Source: a virus. Taken from it: a DNA stretch of 22,958 nt. The stretch spans positions 1 through 22,958 of IMG/VR virus record IMGVR_UViG_3300005347_000015. The stretch is one strand, 5' to 3'. Both the position numbers and the translations under genes were made by a program. This document shows, piece after piece, positions 6,628 through 13,877 of the stretch. The notes under the pieces were generated by a model that was not told the origin of the DNA, searched no databases, and saw only the letters and a list, made by a program, of their open reading frames with translations. Numbering within the stretch: position 1 is the first letter of the stretch; every line of letters begins with the position of its first letter.

Positions 6628-7223
6628 TGGCAGACTCGATACTCGACTACCTGCGCGACGCGCTGAAAGGCCCCAAGGATTCCGCGCCGCCGCTCTCGAG
6701 CGCAGCGATGACGGCCGCGTTGTCGGGCGAGGACCCCAACGCCCAAGCGGCGTTTTTGGGCAGTTACATCAAGGACGCGCTGTCTCAGAGCCAAGCAAGG
6801 CTTGGCCCGATGCGGGTGGCTCAGCGCGGCCTCCCGGCTGACGCTGAAAACGCGCTTGCCCGCGACAGCGCGGCGTACAGCGCGGATTGGTGGAAAGCGC
6901 TGCGGCAAACCTATGGCGGCAGTAATCCGCCCGATCAACTGCTGCCCGATATAGGGCACTTCGCTCCCCGCAAACGGGACGATATGGGGGCAGCGGTTTG
7001 GCCTCACGCGGAGTCTGCGTGGCCGCCGCAATACCCGGTATCGCCGTTCACCAAGCCGTTCTCCAGCAAGCGTGGCTGGCAGAGCAATCCTTACGACAAC
7101 CCGCCGATCAGCGATGCCCCAGCGGGCAGTGGTTACGAGCCGTTCGCCGATCCCAACGCCGACCTGATCGACCGCTACCGCTGGCTCTGGAGCCCCCCTG
7201 CCTCCGCTAGGGGCGGAGGCTGA
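6627..7223 (+). CDS. Unknown protein between adaptor and nozzle genes
   Basis: A 198-residue protein I do not recognise. The first 80 residues are helical and Ala-rich; the rest is rich in Pro, Trp, Tyr and Asp (for example WPPQYPVSPF) and is probably extended or disordered, ending RYRWLWSPP followed by a small glycine tail. A GTG at 6621 is in frame, but ATG 6627 gives the TGATG overlap used at many junctions here. The stop is also in a TGATG overlap with the next gene. Position between two neck proteins suggests a virion or assembly role; this is inference only. Confidence 0.65.
   Translation: MADSILDYLRDALKGPKDSAPPLSSAAMTAALSGEDPNAQAAFLGSYIKDALSQSQARLGPMRVAQRGLPADAENALARDSAAYSADWWKALRQTYGGSNPPDQLLPDIGHFAPRKRDDMGAAVWPHAESAWPPQYPVSPFTKPFSSKRGWQSNPYDNPPISDAPAGSGYEPFADPNADLIDRYRWLWSPPASARGGG
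7200..7220 (+). promoter_or_regulatory. Hairpin covering the ribosome site of the nozzle gene
   Basis: GCCTCCGC (7200-7207) and GCGGAGGC (7213-7220) form a perfect 8-bp stem with a TAGGG loop. The 3' arm contains GGAGG (7215-7219), the only ribosome site before ATG 7223, and the arm ends next to the stop codon TGA at 7221-7223. A ribosome finishing the upstream gene would open the stem, so the hairpin should make the nozzle gene depend on upstream translation. The pairing is directly visible; the coupling is inferred. Confidence 0.5.
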
Positions 7224-8707
7224 TGGCGCGCTCGGCCCGCACGCTCACGATGGTGCCGTTCGGCGAGTGGACCCCCGACCTGCCGGCGGTCGGCAACCAG
7301 GGCTTGGTTATGGCGAGGAACGTGATCGCCGTGACCGAGGGCTCGTACACCGGGATGCCGAGCCTGGTGCCGTTTCAGGACGCGCTGCCCAGCCAAGTCA
7401 GCGGGCAGTATTCGCTAACGGACGTGTCCGGGGCCGCCACCGAGTGGGTCGGCGACACCAACAAATTGTGGGTCAAGGAGACCAGCTCTGCGAGCTGGAT
7501 CGATGCCACCAAGACCGGCGCCACCTACAACCCGGCCGCCGGCGCGGGCCACTGGACGGCGACCGCCTTTGGCAAGCGCATCATCTTCGCCAACGGTTGG
7601 GACCCGGTGCAGACCTACCTGCACGGCACCGACAGCCGGTTCTCCGACCTGGCGGCGTCCGCGCCGCGTGGCCGCTACGTCGCGGTGATCCGCGACTTTG
7701 TGTTTTTGGCCAATATGGCGGCGGACGGTCTGCCGCAGCGGGTGCAGTGGAGCGCGGTCGGCAATCCGCTGTCCTGGCCGACGCCGGGCACCGACGCGGC
7801 GGTACAGGTGCAGAGCGACTCATCCGACCTCGAGCAGACCGATCTCGGGCCGATCCAGGGCGTTTTCGGGGCCGGGTTCGGCGGATCGGACGGCGCGATC
7901 TTCGCGTCCTGGGGCATTTATCGGATTTCCTACGTCGGCTCGCCGGTCATCTTCGAATTCATCCCAAGCTCCGGCGCTCCCGGGACCTTGTCGCCTAAAG
8001 CGGTTGCGGTGGCGCCGATTTCGACGCAGCGCGGTTCTGGTTTTTTTGCGCTCTATCTCTCAACCGATGGTTTTTACGCCTACGACGGTAGCTCTGCCAG
8101 CGCGATCGGCGCGCAGAAATTCGACCGGATGTTCTATTTGACCGTCGACGAGAGCGCGATCCATGACGTGCAGGCGGTGGTCGACCCGCAGCGCAGGTTG
8201 GCGATGTGGGCCTATCGCACGTCAGGCTTCACCGGCCGCTACAACCGCCTCTTGACGTACAACTGGGAATTGGGTCGCGCCACCGTGGTCGATCTGACCG
8301 AAACCCCAATCGAGTGGGTCAGCGACCGCGACAGCGGCGACCGGATTTTTCGCGTGGTCGCGTTCGCTAGCAACCATCAAATGCACAGCTTCAGCGGCCC
8401 CGTGATGGATTGCGAAATCGTGACCGGCGACCGGCAACTCTTCGCGGGTCGCAAGGCGCTGGTGACCAGCACCCGGCCGATTGTCGATGGCGACGCCAAC
8501 CAAGTCACAATCACGCTCTCGACGCGGGACGTGCCGACAGACGAGGTTGTCTGGGACGCGGAGATCCCGGTCGACATCCTGGGCAACTGCCCGCAGCGCT
8601 CGGCCGGTCGCTACGTCCGATTCCGCCTGCGCCGCCCGGCTGGAACGGTGTACCGCCACATGCAAGGCATCGAGGTCGCCGCAACAGCAGCCGGCCGGCG
8701 AAGGTGA
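7223..8707 (+). CDS. Tail nozzle/hub-like protein (beta-rich)
   Basis: A 494-residue beta-rich protein in the position of the podovirus tail nozzle or P22 gp10-like stabilisation protein, which closes the tail tip and retains DNA. Its start, PFGEWTPDLPAVGNQGL, and GSYTGMPSLVPF resemble openings of such proteins. Residues 150-205 have RGRYVAVIRDFVFLANM then RVQWSAVGNPLSWP, a motif I recall from this group, where repeated strands form a propeller-like body. Repeated aromatic strands (GIYRISYVGSP, LYLSTDGFYAYDG) continue to the end. The reading is TGATG-coupled to the gene before; the stop is within a GTGA overlap with the next. The beta-propeller fold and precise role are inferred from family resemblance and gene order. 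Confidence 0.72.
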   Translation: MARSARTLTMVPFGEWTPDLPAVGNQGLVMARNVIAVTEGSYTGMPSLVPFQDALPSQVSGQYSLTDVSGAATEWVGDTNKLWVKETSSASWIDATKTGATYNPAAGAGHWTATAFGKRIIFANGWDPVQTYLHGTDSRFSDLAASAPRGRYVAVIRDFVFLANMAADGLPQRVQWSAVGNPLSWPTPGTDAAVQVQSDSSDLEQTDLGPIQGVFGAGFGGSDGAIFASWGIYRISYVGSPVIFEFIPSSGAPGTLSPKAVAVAPISTQRGSGFFALYLSTDGFYAYDGSSASAIGAQKFDRMFYLTVDESAIHDVQAVVDPQRRLAMWAYRTSGFTGRYNRLLTYNWELGRATVVDLTETPIEWVSDRDSGDRIFRVVAFASNHQMHSFSGPVMDCEIVTGDRQLFAGRKALVTSTRPIVDGDANQVTITLSTRDVPTDEVVWDAEIPVDILGNCPQRSAGRYVRFRLRRPAGTVYRHMQGIEVAATAAGRRR

Positions 8708-9021
8708 ACTCGTACATCCCGCCGGCGCCGACCCAGATGGCGCCGGGCCAGGAGCGGTTGTGGCTGCGGATGATCGCCGAGAAGCTCAACCACCTGTTGC
8801 GCCGGGCCAACGTGGCCCAGGTCACCCTGACCGCCAACGCCGCCACGACCCCGATATATAATGAATCGATCTCGCCCTACGCGTCCTTACACCTCACGCC
8901 GACCAGCGCAACCGCTGCGGCTGCGACAGGTCTATGGGTCGAGCTCGGACAGGGCACCGCCACCATCCACCACAACCCCGACCCCGCCACCGACCGGCGT
9001 TTCAGCCTGCTCGTTGCCTGA
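8704..9021 (+). CDS. Small beta-rich phage tail protein
   Basis: A 105-residue protein starting at GTG 8704, whose bases overlap the stop of the nozzle gene (GTGA). The open frame extends far upstream, but that part is only a shadow of the nozzle gene. An N-terminal helix (ERLWLRMIAEKLNHLLRRAN) is followed by a beta domain: VTLTANAATTPIYNESISPY, then LHLTPTSATAAAATGLWVEL, then ATIHHNPDPATDRRFSLLV. This TTTt / S-x-i-x-l-x-P-t / A / TitH / DR-F pattern is familiar from small proteins of podovirus tail regions that lack a known function. A virion role is likely. Confidence 0.75.
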   Translation: MNSYIPPAPTQMAPGQERLWLRMIAEKLNHLLRRANVAQVTLTANAATTPIYNESISPYASLHLTPTSATAAAATGLWVELGQGTATIHHNPDPATDRRFSLLVA

Positions 9022-9448
9022 GCCCGGTGGACCCTCGTCCACCGTCGTCATCCGCCGGCCCGATCCCGACGAATTGACCAGGCGGTGGCACGAGATCGCG
9101 CCGATCCTCAGCGCGGCCTGCGAGCGCAGCCGCTGCTACGAGCCGGTCGATGTCTTAATGCTAGTGCTCGCGGCGGACATGCTGCTGTGGATCATAGAGA
9201 TCAACGACGAATTGGTCGCGGTCGTCGTGTGCAAGGCGCAGCAGTACCCGCGCCGCAAGGTCCTCGAGATGAAATTCGCCGCCGGCACCCGCATGCGCGA
9301 GTGGCTATCGCCTGCAACGCGGCATTTCGAGGCACTCGGGCGCGAGCTCAATTGCGATGCGATCAGCTCGACCGGGCGGCGCGGCTGGGCCAAAGCCTGT
9401 GACGCCGCCGAGGTCGACAGCGTCTGCGTGCGAGATTTAAGGGATTAA
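9014..9448 (+). CDS. GNAT-fold-like phage protein
   Basis: A protein of about 144 residues with the look of the GNAT-like proteins found in phage tail and core gene clusters. The helix RRWHEIAPILSAACERS is followed by a membrane-like but probably buried VDVLMLVLAADMLLWIIEIN, strand LVAVVVCKAQQYPRRKVLEM, FAAGTRMREWL, a helix, and LNCDAISSTGRRGWAKAC, the usual closing gR-GW motif. Whether it acetylates anything is unknown. The start is uncertain: the best candidate is TTG 9014, which overlaps the preceding gene by 8 bases; TTG 9074 is an alternative. The ATG at 8861 would make 150 more bases of overlap and encode shadow-like low-complexity sequence, so it is rejected. Confidence 0.7.
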   Translation: MPEPGGPSSTVVIRRPDPDELTRRWHEIAPILSAACERSRCYEPVDVLMLVLAADMLLWIIEINDELVAVVVCKAQQYPRRKVLEMKFAAGTRMREWLSPATRHFEALGRELNCDAISSTGRRGWAKACDAAEVDSVCVRDLRD

Positions 9449-9452
9449 CCCG

Positions 9453-11249
9453 ATGTCATCCGGTCCCACGAAAGTCGGCACCAACACCACAACGTCCACG
9501 AGCACCCCATACAACGCCGATTATCTGACGCGGCTCTGGGACAAAGCGGAGACCCAATACGGCCAGGGCTCCACCAACTACGAGGACCCCAATCTAACCG
9601 CCGCCTACGGCAATTACCTCGGGAGCGGGTCGAACCTCGCCCAGACGACGGCGCCAGTGAGCTACGGCGCGTGGAACAACGCGGTGTCAGGCGGGCTCGG
9701 GGTCACCAACAGCCCCGTGTACTGGGACCTGTGGAACATGGGCAAGGGGCAGACCCCGACCCAGTTGAATATGACCGGCTACTCGAGCGGCCTGTCGGAC
9801 ATCGCCGACCGCTCCCAATCCACCGCCGAGGGCTACGCCTCGAACCTCTCCGACATCGCCTCGCGCGCCCCCGGGGTCGGCCAGAAATACGCCGATCAGA
9901 CGAGCGATTACGGCGCTGGCGCGGTAGACGCCGGCAACCGCTACGGCTCGTATTTGACCGGCGCCGCCGGCGACGCGGTCAACGCCGGCAATCAGTACGG
10001 CTCGTATCTGAGAGATGCCGCCGGCAACGTAATCGGGGCCGGCAACCAGTACGGCAGCTATCTGACCGACTACGCGCGCGAGGCGGCCGACACCGGCAAT
10101 CGCTACGGTTCCTATTTGACCGGCCTCGGCAACCGCACGCTGGGCAGCACCGATGCCTATCAAAACACGCTCAGGGATACGGCGTCGGGCGCGTATCTCA
10201 ACGCCAACCCGTACCTCAACGACACGTTCCGCACCGCGGCGGGTCAGGTGGCGCGGACCTACCAAACCGCAACCGCACCGCAGACCGACAGCAGGTTTGA
10301 GGGGGCACAGGGCCGCTACGGCTCGGGCGCGCTCGCCAACGCCAGAAGCCAAAACGAGCAGAACCTGGGCTCGACCTTGAGCGGGTTGGCGAGCGATATC
10401 TACGGCGGGAATTACGCCCGCGAGCGGGCCGCGCAGAATGCGGCGGCGCAGGCCGGCGGTCAGCTCAGCCTCGCGGAAAGCGACGCCGCGCGGCAGGCGT
10501 ACCGCGACGCTGCCACGGCTGGGCTCGGGGGTTACACCACCGGCATCTCTGGCCTCTCGAATGCCTCGCAAGCAGCCCTCACCGGCTACGGGACCGGGAT
10601 CACCGGATTGAGCGACGCCTCGCGCTCCGCGCTGACCGGCTACGGGACCGGGATCACGGGGCTGAGCGATGCCTCGCGCGCGACGCTGGCGGGTTACGGC
10701 CAGGGGAGCACGAGTGCGGCCGACGCTGGCAAACTGGCACTCTCCGGTCTGGAGGGGGCGCGGCTCGGCTATACCGGCGCCGCCAATACCGCCAATACCG
10801 GGTACAACACCGCGAGCGACGCGTACCGCAACGCCGGCGCGGTCGACACCGCCAATCTCAACGCGCAGTACAGCGGCCTCAATTCGTTGCAGTCCGGGTA
10901 CGACAGCGGCAACCGCAATCTGCTCTACGGGCTCGGCCAGACCGGGGAGATCAATAAGGCGCAGGTCGCCCCCTACGACACCGCGTACAAAGGCGCGTAT
11001 GGGCTCGACACGGCCGGGCAGGAGACGGCCGACGTAGGGTGGAAAGACCTGAACAGCCTGTCCGGCATCCTGGGTAAAGCGATCCAGGGCGACACGAGCA
11101 CGTCGCAACCGATCTACGGCAAGAGCTGGACCGATCGATTGTTGGGGCTCGGCGGCACGCTCGGCGGCGCGGCGTTGGGCGGGCCGATTGGGGCTTCGGT
11201 CGGCTCGTCCTTGGGCAACTCGCTTTCCGGTTCTGGGTCGAGCAAATAG
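9453..11249 (+). CDS. Repeat-rich internal virion protein, probable DNA-ejection protein
   Basis: A 598-residue protein very rich in Gly, Ala, Ser, Tyr and Asn. Residues 109-270 are nine back-to-back 18-residue units, each with Tyr at position 2 (examples: RYGSYLTGAAGDAVNAGN, QYGSYLRDAAGNVIGAGN). Residues 360-449 hold five or more further 18-residue units (GYGTGITGLSDASRSALT). Between them, GRYGSGALANARSQ and DIYGGNYARERAAQ are motifs I recall from large virion proteins of podoviruses. Residues 550-590 form a Gly-zipper hydrophobic stretch (LGLGGTLGGAALGGPIGASV), suited to membrane insertion. AAGGGA lies eight bases before the ATG. With the next two genes it resembles the trio of ejected internal proteins in T7 and P22; that parallel is inference from order and composition. 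Confidence 0.72.
   Translation: MSSGPTKVGTNTTTSTSTPYNADYLTRLWDKAETQYGQGSTNYEDPNLTAAYGNYLGSGSNLAQTTAPVSYGAWNNAVSGGLGVTNSPVYWDLWNMGKGQTPTQLNMTGYSSGLSDIADRSQSTAEGYASNLSDIASRAPGVGQKYADQTSDYGAGAVDAGNRYGSYLTGAAGDAVNAGNQYGSYLRDAAGNVIGAGNQYGSYLTDYAREAADTGNRYGSYLTGLGNRTLGSTDAYQNTLRDTASGAYLNANPYLNDTFRTAAGQVARTYQTATAPQTDSRFEGAQGRYGSGALANARSQNEQNLGSTLSGLASDIYGGNYARERAAQNAAAQAGGQLSLAESDAARQAYRDAATAGLGGYTTGISGLSNASQAALTGYGTGITGLSDASRSALTGYGTGITGLSDASRATLAGYGQGSTSAADAGKLALSGLEGARLGYTGAANTANTGYNTASDAYRNAGAVDTANLNAQYSGLNSLQSGYDSGNRNLLYGLGQTGEINKAQVAPYDTAYKGAYGLDTAGQETADVGWKDLNSLSGILGKAIQGDTSTSQPIYGKSWTDRLLGLGGTLGGAALGGPIGASVGSSLGNSLSGSGSSK
9777..10262 (+). repeat. Array of nine 54-base coding repeats (18 residues each)
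   Basis: Nine consecutive units of 18 codons without any insertion or deletion. Every unit has Tyr at position 2, preceded by Gly, Lys, Arg, Gln, Ala or Pro. Units 4-7 share YGSYL at positions 2-6, and units 3-6 end in GN at positions 17-18. At 100 degrees per residue, 18 residues equal five full turns of an alpha-helix, so the tyrosines would line up on one face. DNA identity between units is moderate, so the array is old or under codon drift. Confidence 0.85.
10530..10799 (+). repeat. Second array of 54-base coding repeats in the same gene
   Basis: Four clear units of 18 codons start at 10530, 10584, 10638 and 10692 with Gly-Tyr at positions 1-2; units two and three differ at only three residues (GYGTGITGLSDASR common to both). 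A fifth, diverged unit runs to 10799 and a sixth may follow. The close match of units two and three points to recent duplication. Confidence 0.85.
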
Positions 11250-11258
11250 GAGGGCGGG

Positions 11259-13877
11259 ATGGCAGCAAGTATCGGCTCCAACATCCGCGCCGGGCTCAAC
11301 CCCGACGACCCGTATTTTTATAATGTAGGCCAGCAATACCTCTTGCCCGGGATCACCGAGCAGGGTCCGGTCCGTGAGCTTCTGCCCGGGATCAAAGACC
11401 TGGGACCCGTCAGCGCTGCCCCCGGCATCCTTGCGCAACCGGCCGCTCCGCCTGCATCTGGCGGCATCCGCGGTCTCTTGTCCTCCTTATTCGGCGGCGG
11501 CGATGTCGGGGCGCTGTACGGCGACGCGCTGACACCGCAACAAGTGGCGGCGGCGAATGGGCGGCGCTTCCTCGGCGGGCTGCAGGCCGCGTTTGCCGGG
11601 CCGAGCTACTCCCTGGACCCAGGCAAGATACGGAGCGGATTCGACACGTTCGTCGCCGGGCTGACCGGCGGGCAGGGCGCGGTCGACGAAGCAGCGGCGC
11701 AAGCGCTGAAGGGCTCGGAGTTCGGGCTGAAACGGCGCCATGTCGGCGTGGAGGAGCGCGAGGTCGGGGCCAAGGAAAAAGAGGTCAGCGTCAAGGAACA
11801 GGAGGCGCGCGACAAGGCCGCGCTCGACGCGAAGTTCTGGAAGTGGATGTTCGGCCAGAACCCGGGGGCGATGCCCGGGCTGTTGCCCAGTGTGGGCGGG
11901 GACGGTGGCGCACCGGGGGGCGGCAGCGGGACGAGTGCGCCGCCGGGGGGCGGGGCCGGAAGACTCGGCTTTGGCGATTTGCGCCAGCTCGCCGTCAACG
12001 CTGGGTTCAAAGGCGAGGGAGCCGACCAAATAGCCGCCATCTCGCTCGCCGAAAGCGGCGGCGATCCCTACGCACACGGCGACAAGCGCCTCGGCGGTTC
12101 CTACGGAGTGACCCAGATCCACCGCCCGGCGCACGGCGACAAGGCGCTGGAAGCGTATGGCAATCCAGCGCGGGCAATGGAGCTTGCCTACAATATCAGC
12201 AAGGGCGGGACCGACTTCAGCCCGTGGACGATGTACAAAAATGGCGGCTATCGCCAGTTCCTGCCCGCCGGAGGCAGCGGCGGCAGCACCGAGCCGCCGC
12301 AACCCGCGCCTGGCGCCGGCGGGGATGCGGCACCCCGCGGTGTGTTGCCGCCGGTGCAAATGACACCTCAGAGCCCGACCGCGCCGGTCGCCGGCGACAC
12401 CAGGGCGGATTTGGAGCGCAAGGACCGGCTGCGGCAGCAAGATCCCTACTTGGGGCTGGGTCCATCGGGGACGGGTTCGATGCCGCCGCCCGCTCCAGCC
12501 GCGGGGATACTGACCCCGCCAGGTGCTCCGCCGCCGGCACCCGCTGCTCCGCCGCCGATCGGAGCGCAGCCGCCACAAACCTTGCCACCCGCGCCCGGCC
12601 CCGGCCCCGCGGGCGGGATCGACCCAGCAACCCGGCAAGCGATCGGGATGCAGTACATCGGCGGCCGGCTCGGCATCCCCGGGCTCGGCGGGATCATGAC
12701 CGGCTCGCCGGCGTATCAGGGGCAAATCGCAGCAGAGAAAAAGCGGGTGGATCTGCAGTTCCTCCCGCAAGAGGAGGCAATCAGAAACCTGTCGAAGTAT
12801 CTCAGCCCCGAGGCCAATGTCGAATTGCAGCGCGCCCTTGCGACGGTCAAGTCGCAAGCTGAGTATCCCCAACAAATCGGCCTCGCCAACCAGAACGCCA
12901 TCAACACGCAGGAAACCAACCGGCTGCAGCAGGAACGCGCGGCGCAGACCGAACTGACGACACTGCCGGTCGAATACCCCGATGGGCGGCGCCAGGAGAT
13001 CACGGTTACCCGCGCGCAAGCCGCTGCCGTTCGCAACGGCACGCTGCCGCTCTCTGCCTTGCTCCCTGGGGCGCCCGGTCCTGCGGCGGGTCCAGGTCCG
13101 CTTGGCCCGACCCCTCAAGCAGCGCCGCCCGCAGGGCAGAGTTTACCCCCAGCGGAGGCAGGGGCGGGGCCGGCGCCGGCGCCAAATGCACAAGGCGCTC
13201 CCGGAGCGCCGCTCATCGGCAAGACGGTCCCGACAGAATTCGAGACCCAACTCACGGCGCCAGCGGCCAAGGCATTCCAGGCGCGGTCCGACGCGGCCCA
13301 AAAGACCGCCACCTCACTGGATGCCACCCGCGAGGCAAAGCGGCTCGTGGATAGCGGCATCTATACCGGCAAGCTCGCCGATCTGAAATTCCAGCTCGCG
13401 AAGCTGTTTGGCACCGAGGGCGGCAATGCTCGGGATACGGTGGCGCGCACCGAACAGTACCTGATATCGCGAGCCGCTACCGTGCGGGACATGATCGGCG
13501 TGCTCGGTTCCGCCAACGCCGTCAGTAACCTCGACCTCGAATTTACCCGCGAAGCGGCCGGCGGCACCAAGACCCTCGATGAGCCGACGATCCGCCGCAT
13601 CCTGCTGCTTGAGGAGAGGTACGGGCGCAAGGCGATCGAGCGCTTCAACCGCGATGCCGCCAAAGTGGAAGCCAGAACCAACCTGCCATATCCGCTGCAG
13701 ATCGAAATGCCGCCGTACATCCACAGACCGGAAGAGGTCAACGCCGACGTGCTGCCGCCCGCATCGGAAGGGCGCACGCCCGGCACTGCGGCGCCAGCGG
13801 CAGGCACCGTGCAGGACGGGTATCAATTCCTCGGCGGCGATCCCGCCAACCCGAAAAGCTGGCGGAAGGTGCAGTAG
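11259..13877 (+). CDS. Large internal virion protein with lysozyme-like transglycosylase domain
   Basis: An 872-residue multidomain protein. Residues 25-55 repeat LPGI-x-E/D-x-GPV. Residues 163-190 hold three seven-residue charged repeats (VGVEERE, VGAKEKE, VSVKEQE), a likely coiled coil. Residues 240-345 are a lysozyme-like (SLT-type) domain: IAAISLAESGGDP with E265 as probable catalytic acid, GGSYGVTQIH, then NPARAMELAYNIS and WTMYKNGGYRQF. It should cut peptidoglycan strands during DNA entry. Pro-rich linkers fill 345-455 and 600-670; helices occupy 485-570 and 675-830, including VLGSANAVSNLDLEFTREA. An AGGAGG-like ribosome site (11247-11252) precedes the ATG. Comparable to T7 gp16, which also carries such a domain; orthology is not claimed. 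Confidence 0.8.
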   Translation: MAASIGSNIRAGLNPDDPYFYNVGQQYLLPGITEQGPVRELLPGIKDLGPVSAAPGILAQPAAPPASGGIRGLLSSLFGGGDVGALYGDALTPQQVAAANGRRFLGGLQAAFAGPSYSLDPGKIRSGFDTFVAGLTGGQGAVDEAAAQALKGSEFGLKRRHVGVEEREVGAKEKEVSVKEQEARDKAALDAKFWKWMFGQNPGAMPGLLPSVGGDGGAPGGGSGTSAPPGGGAGRLGFGDLRQLAVNAGFKGEGADQIAAISLAESGGDPYAHGDKRLGGSYGVTQIHRPAHGDKALEAYGNPARAMELAYNISKGGTDFSPWTMYKNGGYRQFLPAGGSGGSTEPPQPAPGAGGDAAPRGVLPPVQMTPQSPTAPVAGDTRADLERKDRLRQQDPYLGLGPSGTGSMPPPAPAAGILTPPGAPPPAPAAPPPIGAQPPQTLPPAPGPGPAGGIDPATRQAIGMQYIGGRLGIPGLGGIMTGSPAYQGQIAAEKKRVDLQFLPQEEAIRNLSKYLSPEANVELQRALATVKSQAEYPQQIGLANQNAINTQETNRLQQERAAQTELTTLPVEYPDGRRQEITVTRAQAAAVRNGTLPLSALLPGAPGPAAGPGPLGPTPQAAPPAGQSLPPAEAGAGPAPAPNAQGAPGAPLIGKTVPTEFETQLTAPAAKAFQARSDAAQKTATSLDATREAKRLVDSGIYTGKLADLKFQLAKLFGTEGGNARDTVARTEQYLISRAATVRDMIGVLGSANAVSNLDLEFTREAAGGTKTLDEPTIRRILLLEERYGRKAIERFNRDAAKVEARTNLPYPLQIEMPPYIHRPEEVNADVLPPASEGRTPGTAAPAAGTVQDGYQFLGGDPANPKSWRKVQ

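Noticed and set aside
8861-9013. Upstream extension of the GNAT-like gene to ATG 8861
   Set aside because: The added stretch is a low-complexity Pro/Thr/Arg shadow of the beta-rich gene at 8704-9021.
9777-10799. 54-base repeats as a possible CRISPR array
   Set aside because: Units are contiguous, in frame and encode protein repeats; there are no unique spacers between identical repeats.
11319-11324. TATAAT near the start of the transglycosylase gene
   Set aside because: The sequence 17 bases upstream is TCAACC, not -35-like, and it is within coding sequence.
9687-11438. 583-codon open frame on the reverse strand
   Set aside because: It lies opposite the repeat-rich virion gene. Its repeats mirror those of the forward gene, and long reverse frames are expected in GC-rich coding DNA. 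No ribosome site or recognisable domain.
11487-13118. 543-codon open frame on the reverse strand
   Set aside because: Opposite the transglycosylase gene; Arg/Gly/Ala-rich shadow without motifs.
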